From Comamonadaceae bacterium (lineage in GTDB: Bacteria; Pseudomonadota; Gammaproteobacteria; Burkholderiales; Burkholderiaceae), in assembly GCA_947505915.1 (NCBI GenBank), contig CANNNH010000002.1:1-41165 (forward strand): a DNA stretch of 41,165 bases, in the 5' to 3' direction. A program made the translations under genes and the position numbers. Of this stretch, positions 22,940 through 31,563 are shown one piece after another. Position 1 is the first letter of the stretch; every line of letters begins with the position of its first letter. Below the pieces are notes generated by a model, which worked only from the letters and a program-made list of their open reading frames with translations, had not been told where the DNA came from and ran no database searches.

Positions 22940-25900
22940 TCGGCGGCTCCGGCGGGTTTGTCGAGTTGCCGGGCCATGGCCTCAAACTGAAACTGCTTGG
23001 CCAGCGTGCGCATGCCGGCCACAAAGCCGGCGCATTCGGGCTGGGCTTTTTCAATCGTGTCGAGCTGGTTCAAAATGCCGCGCACAAAGCCCAGCGAGAC
23101 CATGTCGCGCAAGGCTTGCAGTTCGACGGCCGACGGCCACACCAGCGCGCCGGCCGGCGCCGCTGGCGCCGGCAAAGGGGCGGCGGGCTGGGCCAGCCAG
23201 CGCAGTTGCAACTGCCGCTCCAACCAGTCGAGCAGCTCGCTGTGGCGCACTGGCTTGAGGATGAAGTCTTCGGCGCGGATGCCGACGTCGTTGTCCAGAC
23301 CTTTGTCAAAAGCATTGGCCGACACGATGGCAATGTGGGGCTGGGCCGGACCGCCCAGCGCACGCAAGCGGCGAATGGTTTCCCAGCCGTCAATGCCGGG
23401 CATGGCCAGGTCCATCAGGATGGCCTCGGGCTGCAGGCCGGCGGCCATCAAGTCCAGGCAGTCGTGGCCGCTGGCGGCGGTGCGGATTTCAAAGCCCAGC
23501 GGTTGCAGCAGATTCACCAGCAGCTCGCGGTCGGCTTCTTCGTTGTCCACCACCAGAATGCGCCGGCGCTCGCCGGCATAGCTGTGGCGCAGCCGGCTGA
23601 TGGCCGGCTCCGGCGCAGCCTGACCCGGGGCCAGCCGCACTTCCGGCAAAAACAAGCGCACACGAAACACCGAGCCGACGCCGGGCGTGCTGCTCATGGT
23701 GAGTTCGCCGCCCATCAGGTCGGTCAGCATCTTGGCGATCGTCAGCCCCAGGCCTGCGCCGGGCGCGGCCACGCCCGGGGTGTTGGCGCGGGTGAAGGGT
23801 TCAAAAATACGCTCGCGCTCGTCGTCAGACAGGCCTGGCCCGGTGTCTTCAATATCAATCAGCGCCATCTCACGGGCGTAGCGCACGCGCAGCGTGACAT
23901 GGCCTTGCGACGTGAACTTGATGGCGTTGCCCAGCAGGTTGATCAGGATTTGTCGAACGCGTTTTTCGTCGGCGCGCACCACCACCGGCAGGCTGCCTTC
24001 GGTCTCAAAATTAAACTGCAAACCCTTGGCCAAGGCTTCGAGCTCAAACAGGTTGGCCATTTCGCGCACGCCGTCGGCAAAGTGCATGGGCTTGACGTTG
24101 AGCGTGAGCTTGCCGCTTTCAATGCGGGCGACGTCCAAAGTGCCTTCAATCAAGGAGAGCAAATGCTCGCCGCCGCGTTTGATGACGCTCACCGCCTGAC
24201 GGCGGTGCGGCGGAATCGAGGGATCTTCACCCATCAGCTGCGCGTAGCCCAAGATGCTGTTGAGCGGTGTGCGCAACTCATGGCTGATGGCGCTGATGTA
24301 GCGGCTCTTGGCCTGGTTGGCCTGGTCTGCCAGTTGCTTGGCTTGTTGCAATGCCTCGTCGGTTTGCCGGTGAGATTCAATTTCTTGCATGAGCAAATGG
24401 GTTTGGCGGTTGGACTCTTCCTGGGCCACCTGGCGGCTTTTGTGGGCCAGCACCATCCACCAGGCCACCACGCCGGCTATCACCAGCAGCGCAAAGTAGG
24501 CTTTGACAAAGCCCGAGCGCAGTGTGGCCGCAGACACGCCCACCGAACCGGCCAGGGGCCGCAATTCCTGCACATACAAAAACCCGAAAATGCCTGCCAG
24601 CACCGGCACGATGATCAGCATCAACAGCAAAAAATGACCCAGGCCGGTGTCCAGGTACGGCCAGATGCTGCGCGGCAAAACCCAGCGTAAAGCGCCCGAC
24701 CATTGCGCGGACAAGCTCGCTTGCGGTTTGCACATGTCGCCGCAGCGTGCGTCCAGGGTGCAGCACAGTGAGCAGATCGCGCCCTGATAGGCCGGGCAAT
24801 GTGCCATGTCGGGTTTTTCGTAGCTGCGTTCACAAATCACGCAGCGGCTTAGGCTGTGCGCACTCAAGGCCTCCTCGCCTGCCTGAGCCGTTGCTGGCCC
24901 GGGTTCGCTGCTGCGGGCCATGTAGTAACGCCCGCCGGTGGCCCAGGCGATCAAAGGTGATGTGATTAGCGCCGTGAGCATGGCAATCACCGCAGAAAAA
25001 GCTTGCGCCAGCGGGCCGAACACACCCAGGTGCGCCGTCACGCCCAGCACCGAGGCCAGGCCCATGGCGCCAACGCCGACCGGGTTGATGTCATAGAGGT
25101 GGGCGCGTTTGAATTCAATGCCTTTGGGCGACAGACCCAAAGGCTTGTTGATGACCAGATCGGCCACCACCGCCATCATCCAGGCAATGGCGATGTTGGA
25201 GTACAGCCCGAGCACTTCGCCCAGTGCCTTGAACACATTCATCTCCATCAGCATGAAGGCGATCAGGGTGTTGAACACCACCCACACCACGCGCCCGGGG
25301 TGGCTGTGCGTGAGGCGCGAGAAAAAGTTAGACCAGGCCAGCGAGCCGGCATAGGCGTTGGTGACGTTGATCTTGAGCTGCGAGACCACCACAAACAGGG
25401 CCGTGGCCGCTACCGCCATGCCGTAGCTCGGGAACACGTACTCGTAAGCGGCCAGGTACATCTGGTTGGGATCAACCGCGCGATCTGGCGGCACCATGTT
25501 GCGGATGGCCAGGTAGGCCAGCAACACGCCGCAGAGCATTTTGACCACGCCCAGCAGAACCCAACCCGGCCCACCCGCCAGCACGCCGCTCCACCAGCGC
25601 CAACGTGTGGCCGGGGTATGCACGGGCATGAAGCGCAGATAATCCGCCTGCTCGCCCATTTGCGTGATGAGGGCAATGCCAACCGTCAAACCAGCACCAA
25701 ACAGGTGCAAATTAAAGCCCCCTCCTGGATTTAACTCACCTGTATAGTGCACAACCCCCGCGAACGCACCAGGATCGCGCATCAATACATAGACGAAAGG
25801 CAGCACCAGCATCAGCAACCAAATAGGCTGCGTCCACATTTGCAAGCGGCTGATGGTGGAGACGCCGTGCGTGACCAGTGGAATCACAACCACTGCGCAA

Positions 25901-26418
25901 ATCAGGTAGCCCCAGGCCGGCGGGATGCCTAGCGCCAACTCCAGCGCATAAGCCATGACGGCAGCTTCGAGCGCAAAAAAAATGAAGGTGAAGGAGGCGT
26001 AGATCAGCGAGGTGAGCGTCGAGCCGATGTAGCCGAAACCGGCGCCACGGGTGAGTAAGTCCATGTCCACGCCGTAGCGCGCGGCATAAATGCTGATGGG
26101 CAGACCCGCCAAAAAGATGATGAGCCCGGTAACCAGGATGGCCCAGAAAGCGTTCGCAAAGCCGTATTGCACCAGCAAAGTGGCGCCCACCGCTTCAAGA
26201 ATCAAAAACGAGGCGGCACCAAAAGCCGTGTTGGCCACCCGCCACTCAGACCACTTGCGAAAGCGCTGCGGGGTGTAACGCAGGGCGTAGTCTTCCATGG
26301 TCTCGCTGGCGACCCAGCTGTTGTAGTCGCGCCGGACCTTGATGATGCGCTGAACTGCCGGCGGCGCACGCAATGGCGAGCCGGAATCAGGCGGCGAAGT
26401 GGTGAGAGCGTCGTTCAT
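22936..26418 (-). CDS. NCS1-type permease fused to hybrid histidine kinase (transporter-sensor)
   Basis: This single 1160-residue frame has four parts. Residues about 50-500 form a 12-helix NCS1 (nucleobase:cation symporter, PF02133-like) permease, e.g. RGAGFGYIGSTLTSLIY and LKINVTNAYAGSLAWSNF. Residues 526-563 carry eight cysteines (C-x2-C-x11-C-x7-C-x2-CC-x5-C-x3-C), a likely metal-binding module. Two hydrophobic segments (about 595-615 and 640-657) and a coiled coil lead to a HisKA/HATPase kinase with ISHELRTPLN (His713), NLLGNAIKF (Asn831), DTGPGL and GAGLGL. A receiver follows (Asp1003 in LMDLAMPG, Lys1055) with an 80-residue helical tail. The ATG at 26418 was chosen as the one directly before the permease N-terminus. 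It overlaps the regulator gene and is divergent from urease, so a urea- or purine-linked signal is inferred. Confidence 0.92.
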   Translation of the reverse strand: MNDALTTSPPDSGSPLRAPPAVQRIIKVRRDYNSWVASETMEDYALRYTPQRFRKWSEWRVANTAFGAASFLILEAVGATLLVQYGFANAFWAILVTGLIIFLAGLPISIYAARYGVDMDLLTRGAGFGYIGSTLTSLIYASFTFIFFALEAAVMAYALELALGIPPAWGYLICAVVVIPLVTHGVSTISRLQMWTQPIWLLMLVLPFVYVLMRDPGAFAGVVHYTGELNPGGGFNLHLFGAGLTVGIALITQMGEQADYLRFMPVHTPATRWRWWSGVLAGGPGWVLLGVVKMLCGVLLAYLAIRNMVPPDRAVDPNQMYLAAYEYVFPSYGMAVAATALFVVVSQLKINVTNAYAGSLAWSNFFSRLTHSHPGRVVWVVFNTLIAFMLMEMNVFKALGEVLGLYSNIAIAWMMAVVADLVINKPLGLSPKGIEFKRAHLYDINPVGVGAMGLASVLGVTAHLGVFGPLAQAFSAVIAMLTALITSPLIAWATGGRYYMARSSEPGPATAQAGEEALSAHSLSRCVICERSYEKPDMAHCPAYQGAICSLCCTLDARCGDMCKPQASLSAQWSGALRWVLPRSIWPYLDTGLGHFLLLMLIIVPVLAGIFGFLYVQELRPLAGSVGVSAATLRSGFVKAYFALLVIAGVVAWWMVLAHKSRQVAQEESNRQTHLLMQEIESHRQTDEALQQAKQLADQANQAKSRYISAISHELRTPLNSILGYAQLMGEDPSIPPHRRQAVSVIKRGGEHLLSLIEGTLDVARIESGKLTLNVKPMHFADGVREMANLFELEALAKGLQFNFETEGSLPVVVRADEKRVRQILINLLGNAIKFTSQGHVTLRVRYAREMALIDIEDTGPGLSDDERERIFEPFTRANTPGVAAPGAGLGLTIAKMLTDLMGGELTMSSTPGVGSVFRVRLFLPEVRLAPGQAAPEPAISRLRHSYAGERRRILVVDNEEADRELLVNLLQPLGFEIRTAASGHDCLDLMAAGLQPEAILMDLAMPGIDGWETIRRLRALGGPAQPHIAIVSANAFDKGLDNDVGIRAEDFILKPVRHSELLDWLERQLQLRWLAQPAAPLPAPAAPAGALVWPSAVELQALRDMVSLGFVRGILNQLDTIEKAQPECAGFVAGMRTLAKQFQFEAMARQLDKPAGAAE

Positions 26419-26439
26419 GGGCAGGCGGTGAGCCCTTGT

Positions 26440-26460
26440 GTGGTGCAGTTTCTGTGCCAC
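26440..26460. promoter_or_regulatory. Candidate operator: inverted repeat in the kinase-ureA gap
   Basis: GTGGTGCAG and CTGTGCCAC are arranged as an inverted repeat with a TTT spacer; seven of nine positions pair. It lies 22 bp upstream of the kinase ATG and 24 bp before the -24 element of the ureA promoter. It could bind the LuxR-type regulator or another factor and affect both directions. No binding evidence is possible from sequence alone. Confidence 0.4.
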
Positions 26461-26483
26461 GGCCGATGCGGGCAGCCCGACAG

Positions 26484-26498
26484 TGGCACTAATCTTGC
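26484..26498 (+). promoter_or_regulatory. Sigma-54 promoter of the urease operon
   Basis: TGGCACTAATCTTGC matches the RpoN consensus TGGCAC-N5-TTGC exactly, with GG at 26485-26486 and GC at 26497-26498. The predicted start is near 26509, about 37 bases before the ureA ATG. It implies activation by an enhancer-binding protein such as NtrC under nitrogen limitation. The same promoter type heads the ABC transporter at 7298. Confidence 0.85.
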
Positions 26499-26545
26499 CT
26501 TTTGGAATTACAGGCCTGCCCAGACCGCCCACCCGGAAGAAGCCC

Positions 26546-26848
26546 ATGGAACTGACCCCCCGCGAAAAAGACAAGCTGCTGATTTTTACCGCCGGCCTGC
26601 TGGCCGAACGCCGCCGCGCACGCGGCCTCAAACTCAATTACCCCGAAGCCGTGGCGCTAATCAGTGCCGCCGTCATGGAAGGTGCGCGCGACGGCAAGAC
26701 CGTGGCCGAGTTGATGAGCGATGGCCGCACCCTACTCACCCGCGCCGACGTGATGGAGGGCATTGCCGAGATGATTCCCGACATCCAGGTTGAAGCGACT
26801 TTCCCTGATGGCACCAAGCTGGTCACGGTGCATCAGCCGATCACTTAG
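26546..26848 (+). CDS. ureA: Urease gamma subunit
   Basis: The 100-residue protein [20 protein letters not shown] is the full-length urease gamma subunit, with motifs [32 protein letters not shown] and [28 protein letters not shown]. Gamma packs with beta and alpha into the (abc)3 enzyme that hydrolyses urea to ammonia and carbamate. The ATG follows a GGAAGAAG ribosome-binding site. It is the first gene after the sigma-54 promoter, and is separated from ureB by 418 bp holding two repeat copies and a small membrane-protein gene; in most genomes ureA and ureB are nearly adjacent. Confidence 0.97.
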   Translation: MELTPREKDKLLIFTAGLLAERRRARGLKLNYPEAVALISAAVMEGARDGKTVAELMSDGRTLLTRADVMEGIAEMIPDIQVEATFPDGTKLVTVHQPIT

Positions 26849-26850
26849 GC

Positions 26851-26934
26851 TCACCCCGTTGCGGCTCGCTTTGCGTAGCCGCCTCCCCCTTCCAGGGGCG
26901 ACAGCTGCGGCCCGGCTAAGCCGGTTCCGCGCTG
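26851..26934. repeat. 84-bp intergenic repeat, copy 1
   Basis: It starts TCACCCCGTTGCGGCTCGC three bases after ureA and ends GCCGGTTCCGCGCTG. Internal inverted pairs (CCCCCT/AGGGGC, CCGGC/GCCGG) suggest stem-loops in RNA. It differs from copy 2 by a few substitutions and one base in length. Such elements recur between genes in Comamonadaceae genomes; that is from general knowledge, not a search. Confidence 0.85.
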
Positions 26935-26945
26935 AAAGTAGGAAG

Positions 26946-27028
26946 TCACCCTGTTGCAGCTCGCTTTGCGTAGCTGCCTCCCCCTCAAGGGGCAACAGCT
27001 GCAGCCCGGCAAAGCCGGTTCCGCGCTG
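26946..27028. repeat. 84-bp intergenic repeat, copy 2
   Basis: This second direct copy (83 bp) starts TCACCCTGTTGCAGCTCGC and ends GCCGGTTCCGCGCTG, 11 bp after copy 1. Paired changes (CGGCTCGC...GTAGCCGCC in copy 1 against CAGCTCGC...GTAGCTGCC in copy 2) keep complementary segments complementary, hinting at a conserved RNA fold within the urease transcript. Confidence 0.85.
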
Positions 27029-27087
27029 TTACTTGGAAATTTTGTCAGTCTGTTTTTTACTTTTGTTTTTCATTTTTGGAGCCCTTG

Positions 27088-27270
27088 ATGCCTCAGCAAA
27101 TTCTGAAACTGCTCTCCTTTGTGTTGGCTTGGCTTGCTTGCACGCCGGCGCTGGCGCATGAGGGTCATGGTTTGGCTGGCTCGCATTGGCATATGGCGGA
27201 CGCATGGGGCTTTGCGGCGCTGGGTCTGGGTCTGGTGGCCGCTATTTGGTTTTCTAAAGAGGACAAATGA
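27088..27270 (+). CDS. 60-residue His-rich membrane peptide in the urease operon
   Basis: The peptide has a signal-like N-terminal hydrophobic stretch (residues about 5-23, ending TPALA), then [13 protein letters not shown] with five histidines in the exported part, then a membrane helix (about 38-55) and a basic-acidic SKEDK end. The ATG at 27088 follows a GGAG site, and the stop overlaps the ureB start (ATGATG), so it is translationally coupled to urease. The His cluster and position suggest nickel binding at the periplasmic face, loosely recalling HupE/UreJ nickel permeases (begin with HxGHG after the signal) but far too short to be one. Function is inference. Confidence 0.75.
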   Translation: MPQQILKLLSFVLAWLACTPALAHEGHGLAGSHWHMADAWGFAALGLGLVAAIWFSKEDK

Positions 27271-27581
27271 TGGCCATGGTCCCTGGTGAATATTTCATTG
27301 ACGAGGGCGAACGCGCGCTCAACCCGGGCCGCCGTACGATCACGCTGGTGGTGCAAAACACCGCCGACCGGCCCATCCAGGTGGGCTCGCACTATCACTT
27401 TGCAGAAACCAACGCTGCGCTGGGCTTTGACCGCATTGCGGCGCGCGGCATGCGGCTGAACATCGCGTCGGGCATGGCGGTGCGCTTTGAACCCGGCCAG
27501 CAACGCACGGTGGAGCTGGTCGACTACGCCGGCGAACGCAAGGTTTTTGGTTTTCGCGGACTCACGCAGGGAGCACTTTGA
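27267..27581 (+). CDS. ureB: Urease beta subunit
   Basis: The 104-residue protein has the complete beta-subunit sequence: [66 protein letters not shown] and [10 protein letters not shown]. Two tandem start codons (ATGATG at 27267 and 27270) follow the small membrane-peptide gene, whose stop overlaps them; the family usually begins MIPGE, so three or four extra residues are present. The 3' end overlaps the ureC ATG by one base. It forms the structural core of the urease trimer with gamma and alpha. Confidence 0.97.
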   Translation: MMAMVPGEYFIDEGERALNPGRRTITLVVQNTADRPIQVGSHYHFAETNAALGFDRIAARGMRLNIASGMAVRFEPGQQRTVELVDYAGERKVFGFRGLTQGAL

Positions 27582-29299
27582 TGGCGAGCATTGGACGACG
27601 CGCTTACGCGGAAATGTTCGGGCCCACGGTCGGCGACCGGCTGCGCCTGGCAGATACCGAGCTGACGATTGAAGTGGAGGCCGACTACACGCTGCGCGCC
27701 GGCGGCTACGGCGAAGAAGTCAAGTTCGGTGGCGGCAAGACCATCCGCGACGGCATGGCGCAGTCGCAGGCCACGCGCGCCCAAGGCGCGGTAGACACCG
27801 TCATGACCAACGCGCTGATCATGGACCACTGGGGCATCGTCAAGGCCGACATCGGCTTGAAGGGTGGCCGCATCGCCGCCATCGGCAAGGCCGGCAACCC
27901 GGACGTGCAACCGGGCGTGGACATCATCATCGGCCCGGGGACCGAGATCATCAGCTGCGAAGGCATGATCGTCACCGCAGGCGGCATTGATTCGCACATT
28001 CACTTCATTTGCCCGCAGCAGATCGAGGAAGCGCTGAGCTCGGGCGTGACCACCATGCTGGGCGGCGGCACCGGCCCGGCCACCGGCACCTTTGCCACCA
28101 CCTGCACGCCCGGGCCCTGGAACATCGAGCGCATGCTGCAAGCGGCCGATGCCTTTCCCATGAACCTGGGCTTTCTGGGCAAGGGCAACGCCAGCTTGCC
28201 GGATGCGCTGCACGAGCAGATCAATGCCGGGGTGATCGGTCTTAAATTGCACGAAGACTGGGGTACCACGCCGGCGGCTATCAGTAACTGCCTGGACGTC
28301 GCTGAGGCCACCGACACGCAGGTGGCGATTCACTCCGACACGCTCAATGAATCAGGCTTTGTGGAAAACACCATCGAGGCCACCCAGGGCCGCAGCCTGT
28401 GCGCCTTTCACACAGAAGGCGCGGGTGGCGGCCATGCGCCGGACATCATGCGCGTGGTCGGCGAGGCGAACTTTTTGCCATCGTCCACCAACCCGACCAT
28501 GCCCTACACCGTCAACACACTGGACGAGCATGTGGACATGCTGATGGTCTGCCACCACCTGGACCCGTCGATCGCCGAAGACCTGGCCTTTGCTGAAAGC
28601 CGCATCCGCAAAGAAACGATTGCGGCTGAAGACATCTTGCATGACCTGGGCGCCATCAGCATGATGAGCAGCGACAGCCAGGCCATGGGACGCGTGGGCG
28701 AGGTCATCATCCGCACCTGGCAAAACGCCCACAAGATGAAGCAGCAGCGCGGCTCCTTGCCAGAAGACAGCGCCCGCAACGACAACTTCCGCGCCAAGCG
28801 CTACATCAGCAAGTACACCATCAACCCCGCGATAGCCCACGGCATCTCGCACGAAGTAGGCTCTATCGAGGCCGGCAAGTGGGCTGATCTGGTGGTTTGG
28901 AAACCGGCATTTTTCGGTATCAAACCATCCCTCATTTTGAAGGGCGGCTTCATCGCCATGGCCGCCATGGGTGACCCGAACGCCTCCATCCCAACGCCGC
29001 AGCCGGTGCATTACCGGCCCATGTTCGGTGGCTTTGGTGGCGCGATGGCCCGCGGTTCGCTGACTTTTGTGTCGCAAGCAGCGCAAGCGGCGGGCGTGAA
29101 AGAACGCTTTGGCCTGGCCAAAAACCTCAGCGCCGTGAAAAACATACGCGGCGTGCGCAAGCAGCACATGGTTCACAACGCCTACCTGCCGCGCATGGAG
29201 ATCGACCCGCAAACCTACCAGGTCCGCGCCGACGGTCAGCTGCTGACCTGTGAGCCGGCCAGCAGCTTGCCGATGACGCAGCGCTACTTCTTGTTTTGA
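27581..29299 (+). CDS. ureC: Urease alpha subunit (catalytic, nickel)
   Basis: The 572-residue catalytic subunit keeps all active-site residues. These are His139 and His141 in [14 protein letters not shown], Lys222 (carbamylated) and His224 in GLKLHEDWG, His251 in [11 protein letters not shown], His277 in [13 protein letters not shown], flap His325 in MVCHHLD and Asp365 in SSDSQAMGR. The mobile-flap cysteine is Cys324. The ATG at 27581 overlaps the ureB stop; an in-frame TTG three bases earlier is not needed. The length equals the usual 566-573. It hydrolyses urea in the cytoplasm, feeding ammonia from urt-imported urea and any urea from ureide breakdown into assimilation. Confidence 0.98.
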   Translation: MASIGRRAYAEMFGPTVGDRLRLADTELTIEVEADYTLRAGGYGEEVKFGGGKTIRDGMAQSQATRAQGAVDTVMTNALIMDHWGIVKADIGLKGGRIAAIGKAGNPDVQPGVDIIIGPGTEIISCEGMIVTAGGIDSHIHFICPQQIEEALSSGVTTMLGGGTGPATGTFATTCTPGPWNIERMLQAADAFPMNLGFLGKGNASLPDALHEQINAGVIGLKLHEDWGTTPAAISNCLDVAEATDTQVAIHSDTLNESGFVENTIEATQGRSLCAFHTEGAGGGHAPDIMRVVGEANFLPSSTNPTMPYTVNTLDEHVDMLMVCHHLDPSIAEDLAFAESRIRKETIAAEDILHDLGAISMMSSDSQAMGRVGEVIIRTWQNAHKMKQQRGSLPEDSARNDNFRAKRYISKYTINPAIAHGISHEVGSIEAGKWADLVVWKPAFFGIKPSLILKGGFIAMAAMGDPNASIPTPQPVHYRPMFGGFGGAMARGSLTFVSQAAQAAGVKERFGLAKNLSAVKNIRGVRKQHMVHNAYLPRMEIDPQTYQVRADGQLLTCEPASSLPMTQRYFLF

Positions 29300-29318
29300 G
29301 TTTGTTTTAATAGGCCGC

Positions 29319-29984
29319 ATGCTCCAAACCTCTAAAGTCATTGCCCAAGGCCAAGGTCTTGCCCCCGTGCTGCTCAAACGCGCCGCCACCGTCGAGCTGG
29401 ACTGGGACGTGCGCCAGAAAAGCCGCTTTGACACCACCGATTCGCTGGGCCGGCATCTGGGTGTTTTTTTGCCGCGCGGCACGCTGCTGCGCGGTGGCGA
29501 TGTGCTGGTGGCTGAGGACGGCTCTATGGTCCGCGTGCTGGCGGCGCCGCAGGCGGTGTTGCGCATCAGCGCCTGCCCCACGCATGGCTCGCCCTTTGAC
29601 CTGACGCGTGCCGCCTACCACCTGGGCAACCGCCATGTGCCTATCGAGCTCAAGCCTGACCACCTGAAGATCGAGCCCGACCATGTGCTGGCCGACCTGC
29701 TGCGCGCCATGCATTTGATCGTGAACACGGTGGATGAGGCTTTTGAACCCGAGGGCGGCGCCTACAGCGCGGCCACGCACGCGGGACATCACCACGGCGG
29801 CCATGCCCACGAAGAGCATGGCGACCATAGCGACCACAGTCACGCCAAGGCACCCGCTGCCGCGCATGTTCACGGTCCGGACTGTGGTCACGACCACGAT
29901 CACGGGCACAACCATGACCATGCTGCGCCGGCTTCAGTGTCCGTGCCCGTTCAGTTTCACGCCCGGCGCCCGCCCAAAGCCTGA
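29319..29984 (+). CDS. ureE: Urease nickel metallochaperone UreE with long His-rich tail
   Basis: The 221-residue protein has the UreE N-domain (LLKRAATVELDWDVRQKSRFDTTDSLGRHLGVFLPRG) and the metal-binding C-domain with RAAYHLGNRHVPIE (His101 is the conserved ligand) and DHVLADLLRAMHL. The tail from His154 to His201 holds 18 histidines plus Asp/Glu and one Cys, far beyond the minimum. UreE dimers pass nickel to the UreG/UreF/UreD complex; a long tail stores extra nickel. It lies 19 bp after ureC. The enriched tail, together with the His-rich peptide at 27088 and the SlyD tail, points to strong demand for nickel handling. Confidence 0.96.
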   Translation: MLQTSKVIAQGQGLAPVLLKRAATVELDWDVRQKSRFDTTDSLGRHLGVFLPRGTLLRGGDVLVAEDGSMVRVLAAPQAVLRISACPTHGSPFDLTRAAYHLGNRHVPIELKPDHLKIEPDHVLADLLRAMHLIVNTVDEAFEPEGGAYSAATHAGHHHGGHAHEEHGDHSDHSHAKAPAAAHVHGPDCGHDHDHGHNHDHAAPASVSVPVQFHARRPPKA

Positions 29985-29996
29985 GCCGCGCCGCCC

Positions 29997-30707
29997 ATGC
30001 CCATCCCAGTGGCCTCACCGGTCAGCGCACTGCCCGCCGCCAGCTTGCTGCAGCTCATCTGGCTGGCCTCGCCGGCCCTGCCTGTGGGCGGTTTTTCATA
30101 TTCCGAGGGCCTGGAAGCAGCCGTTGAATGGGGCGGCATCCACAGCGAAGCCAGCGCGGCCGACTGGCTCAGCGCGCAGTTACAGCTGAGCTTGGCCCGC
30201 GCCGACCTGCCCGTGATCGCAAACGCCATTGCCGCCTGGCGAGCCGCAGACTTGGCGCGCGTGCGCGAACTCAATAGCTGGCTTTTACAAACACGCGAAA
30301 CGAGCGAGATGCGCCAGCAAACCGAGCAGATGGGCAAGTCCCTGCTCGAGTGGCTGCGCAACCACGAAGGCGCCGATGCGGCGCACATAGCCGCCTGTGC
30401 TGCGCTGCCGCCCACCTACCCTATTGCCTTTGCCCTGGCCGCTTCACCAACCGCTGCCAGCCTGCGCGACTGCCTGCTGACCTATGCCTTTGGCTGGGCC
30501 GAGAACATGATGCAGGCCGCGCTCAAGTCAGTGCCTTTGGGCCAAAGCGCCGGGCAGCGCCTGCTGGCCCGGCTCAGCCGCGAGATACCGCCGGCCGTTG
30601 AGGCCGCGCTGGTCATGCCCGATGCTGAGCGCCAGGCTTTCTCGCCCATGCTGGCCATTTTGTCGGCGCGGCATGAAACGCAGTACTCACGCCTGTTCCG
30701 TTCTTAA
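29997..30707 (+). CDS. ureF: Urease accessory protein UreF
   Basis: The 236-residue all-helical protein has the UreF landmarks [51 protein letters not shown] and [13 protein letters not shown], followed by [28 protein letters not shown]. UreF bridges UreD and UreG and acts as a gatekeeper in nickel delivery to apo-urease. The first ATG (29997), 12 bp after ureE, is used. The expected conserved start of the domain is at about residue 15, so a slightly later start is possible. It belongs to the ureABCEFG operon. Confidence 0.95.
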   Translation: MPIPVASPVSALPAASLLQLIWLASPALPVGGFSYSEGLEAAVEWGGIHSEASAADWLSAQLQLSLARADLPVIANAIAAWRAADLARVRELNSWLLQTRETSEMRQQTEQMGKSLLEWLRNHEGADAAHIAACAALPPTYPIAFALAASPTAASLRDCLLTYAFGWAENMMQAALKSVPLGQSAGQRLLARLSREIPPAVEAALVMPDAERQAFSPMLAILSARHETQYSRLFRS

Positions 30708-30734
30708 ACTCTTTTTTCTACTTCTAAGCCCGCC

Positions 30735-31391
30735 ATGAGCCTGCATCACATTGCCAACCGCACCAAAAAATTACCCCCCCTGCGCGTGGGCATAGGCGGG
30801 CCTGTGGGCTCCGGCAAAACCACCTTGCTCGAGATGCTCTGCAAAGGCATGAAAGCCAAATACGACCATGTGGCCACCACCAACGACATCTACACCAAAG
30901 AAGACCAGCGTCTGCTGACGGTGAGCGGCGCGCTGGACGCCGAGCGCATCATGGGCGTAGAAACCGGCGGCTGCCCGCACACGGCCATACGCGAAGACGC
31001 CTCCATCAACCTCGAGGCGATCGACCGCATGTTGGTGGATTTTCCGGACGCCGACGTGGTGTTTGTCGAGTCCGGCGGCGACAACCTGGCTGCCACCTTC
31101 AGCCCCGAGCTCAGCGACCTGACGATCTATGTGATCGACGTGGCCGCGGGCGAAAAAATTCCGCGCAAGGGTGGCCCCGGCATCACCAAAAGCGACCTCT
31201 TCGTCATCAACAAAACCGACCTGGCCCCTTACGTGGGCGCCGACCTGGGCGTGATGGAAGCTGACACGATCCGCATGCGCACCACGGCCAAAGGGCTCAA
31301 ACCGTTTGTCATGACCAACTTGAAGACAAAAACTGGCTTAGCACAAGTAATCGAGTTCATTGAAACCCGCGGCATGCTAAAGCCCAACTGA
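30735..31391 (+). CDS. ureG: Urease accessory GTPase UreG
   Basis: The 218-residue SIMIBI-class GTPase has P-loop [46 protein letters not shown] (the CPH nickel-binding motif), [14 protein letters not shown] and the specificity motif [11 protein letters not shown]. It hydrolyses GTP to drive nickel transfer into urease. An N-terminal stretch of about 18 residues ([14 protein letters not shown]) precedes the core, as in other betaproteobacterial UreG. It is the last urease gene; tRNA-Ser(TGA) follows 45 bp on. With ureD the full set is present. Confidence 0.97.
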   Translation: MSLHHIANRTKKLPPLRVGIGGPVGSGKTTLLEMLCKGMKAKYDHVATTNDIYTKEDQRLLTVSGALDAERIMGVETGGCPHTAIREDASINLEAIDRMLVDFPDADVVFVESGGDNLAATFSPELSDLTIYVIDVAAGEKIPRKGGPGITKSDLFVINKTDLAPYVGADLGVMEADTIRMRTTAKGLKPFVMTNLKTKTGLAQVIEFIETRGMLKPN

Positions 31392-31436
31392 GGGGCTGTC
31401 TATCACCTGGCCCGCACAGGTTAAACTTTCAGCATT

Positions 31437-31524
31437 GGAAGCTTGGCAGAGTGGTCGATTGCACCGGTCTTGAAAACCGGCAAACCGAAAGGTTTCCAGG
31501 GTTCGAATCCCTGAGCTTCCGCCA
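31437..31524 (+). tRNA. serT: tRNA-Ser (anticodon TGA)
   Basis: An 88-nt class II tRNA: acceptor GGAAGCT pairs with AGCTTCC, followed by G and encoded CCA (31522-31524). The anticodon arm CGGTCTTGAAAACCG carries TGA, reading UCA and, by wobble, other UCN codons. The long variable arm (CAAACCGAAAGGTTTCC region) confirms serine. The gene symbol is by analogy to E. coli. Confidence 0.95.
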
Positions 31525-31563
31525 ATGCAAAGATCTCTGACTGGTTAACAGACACAGAGGTTC

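Noticed and set aside
22912..24690. A 592-codon open frame on the plus strand
   Set aside because: It is antisense to the kinase and receiver coding region, which has clear domain motifs. Its His/Gln/Ala-rich composition is typical of reverse-frame GC-rich coding DNA.
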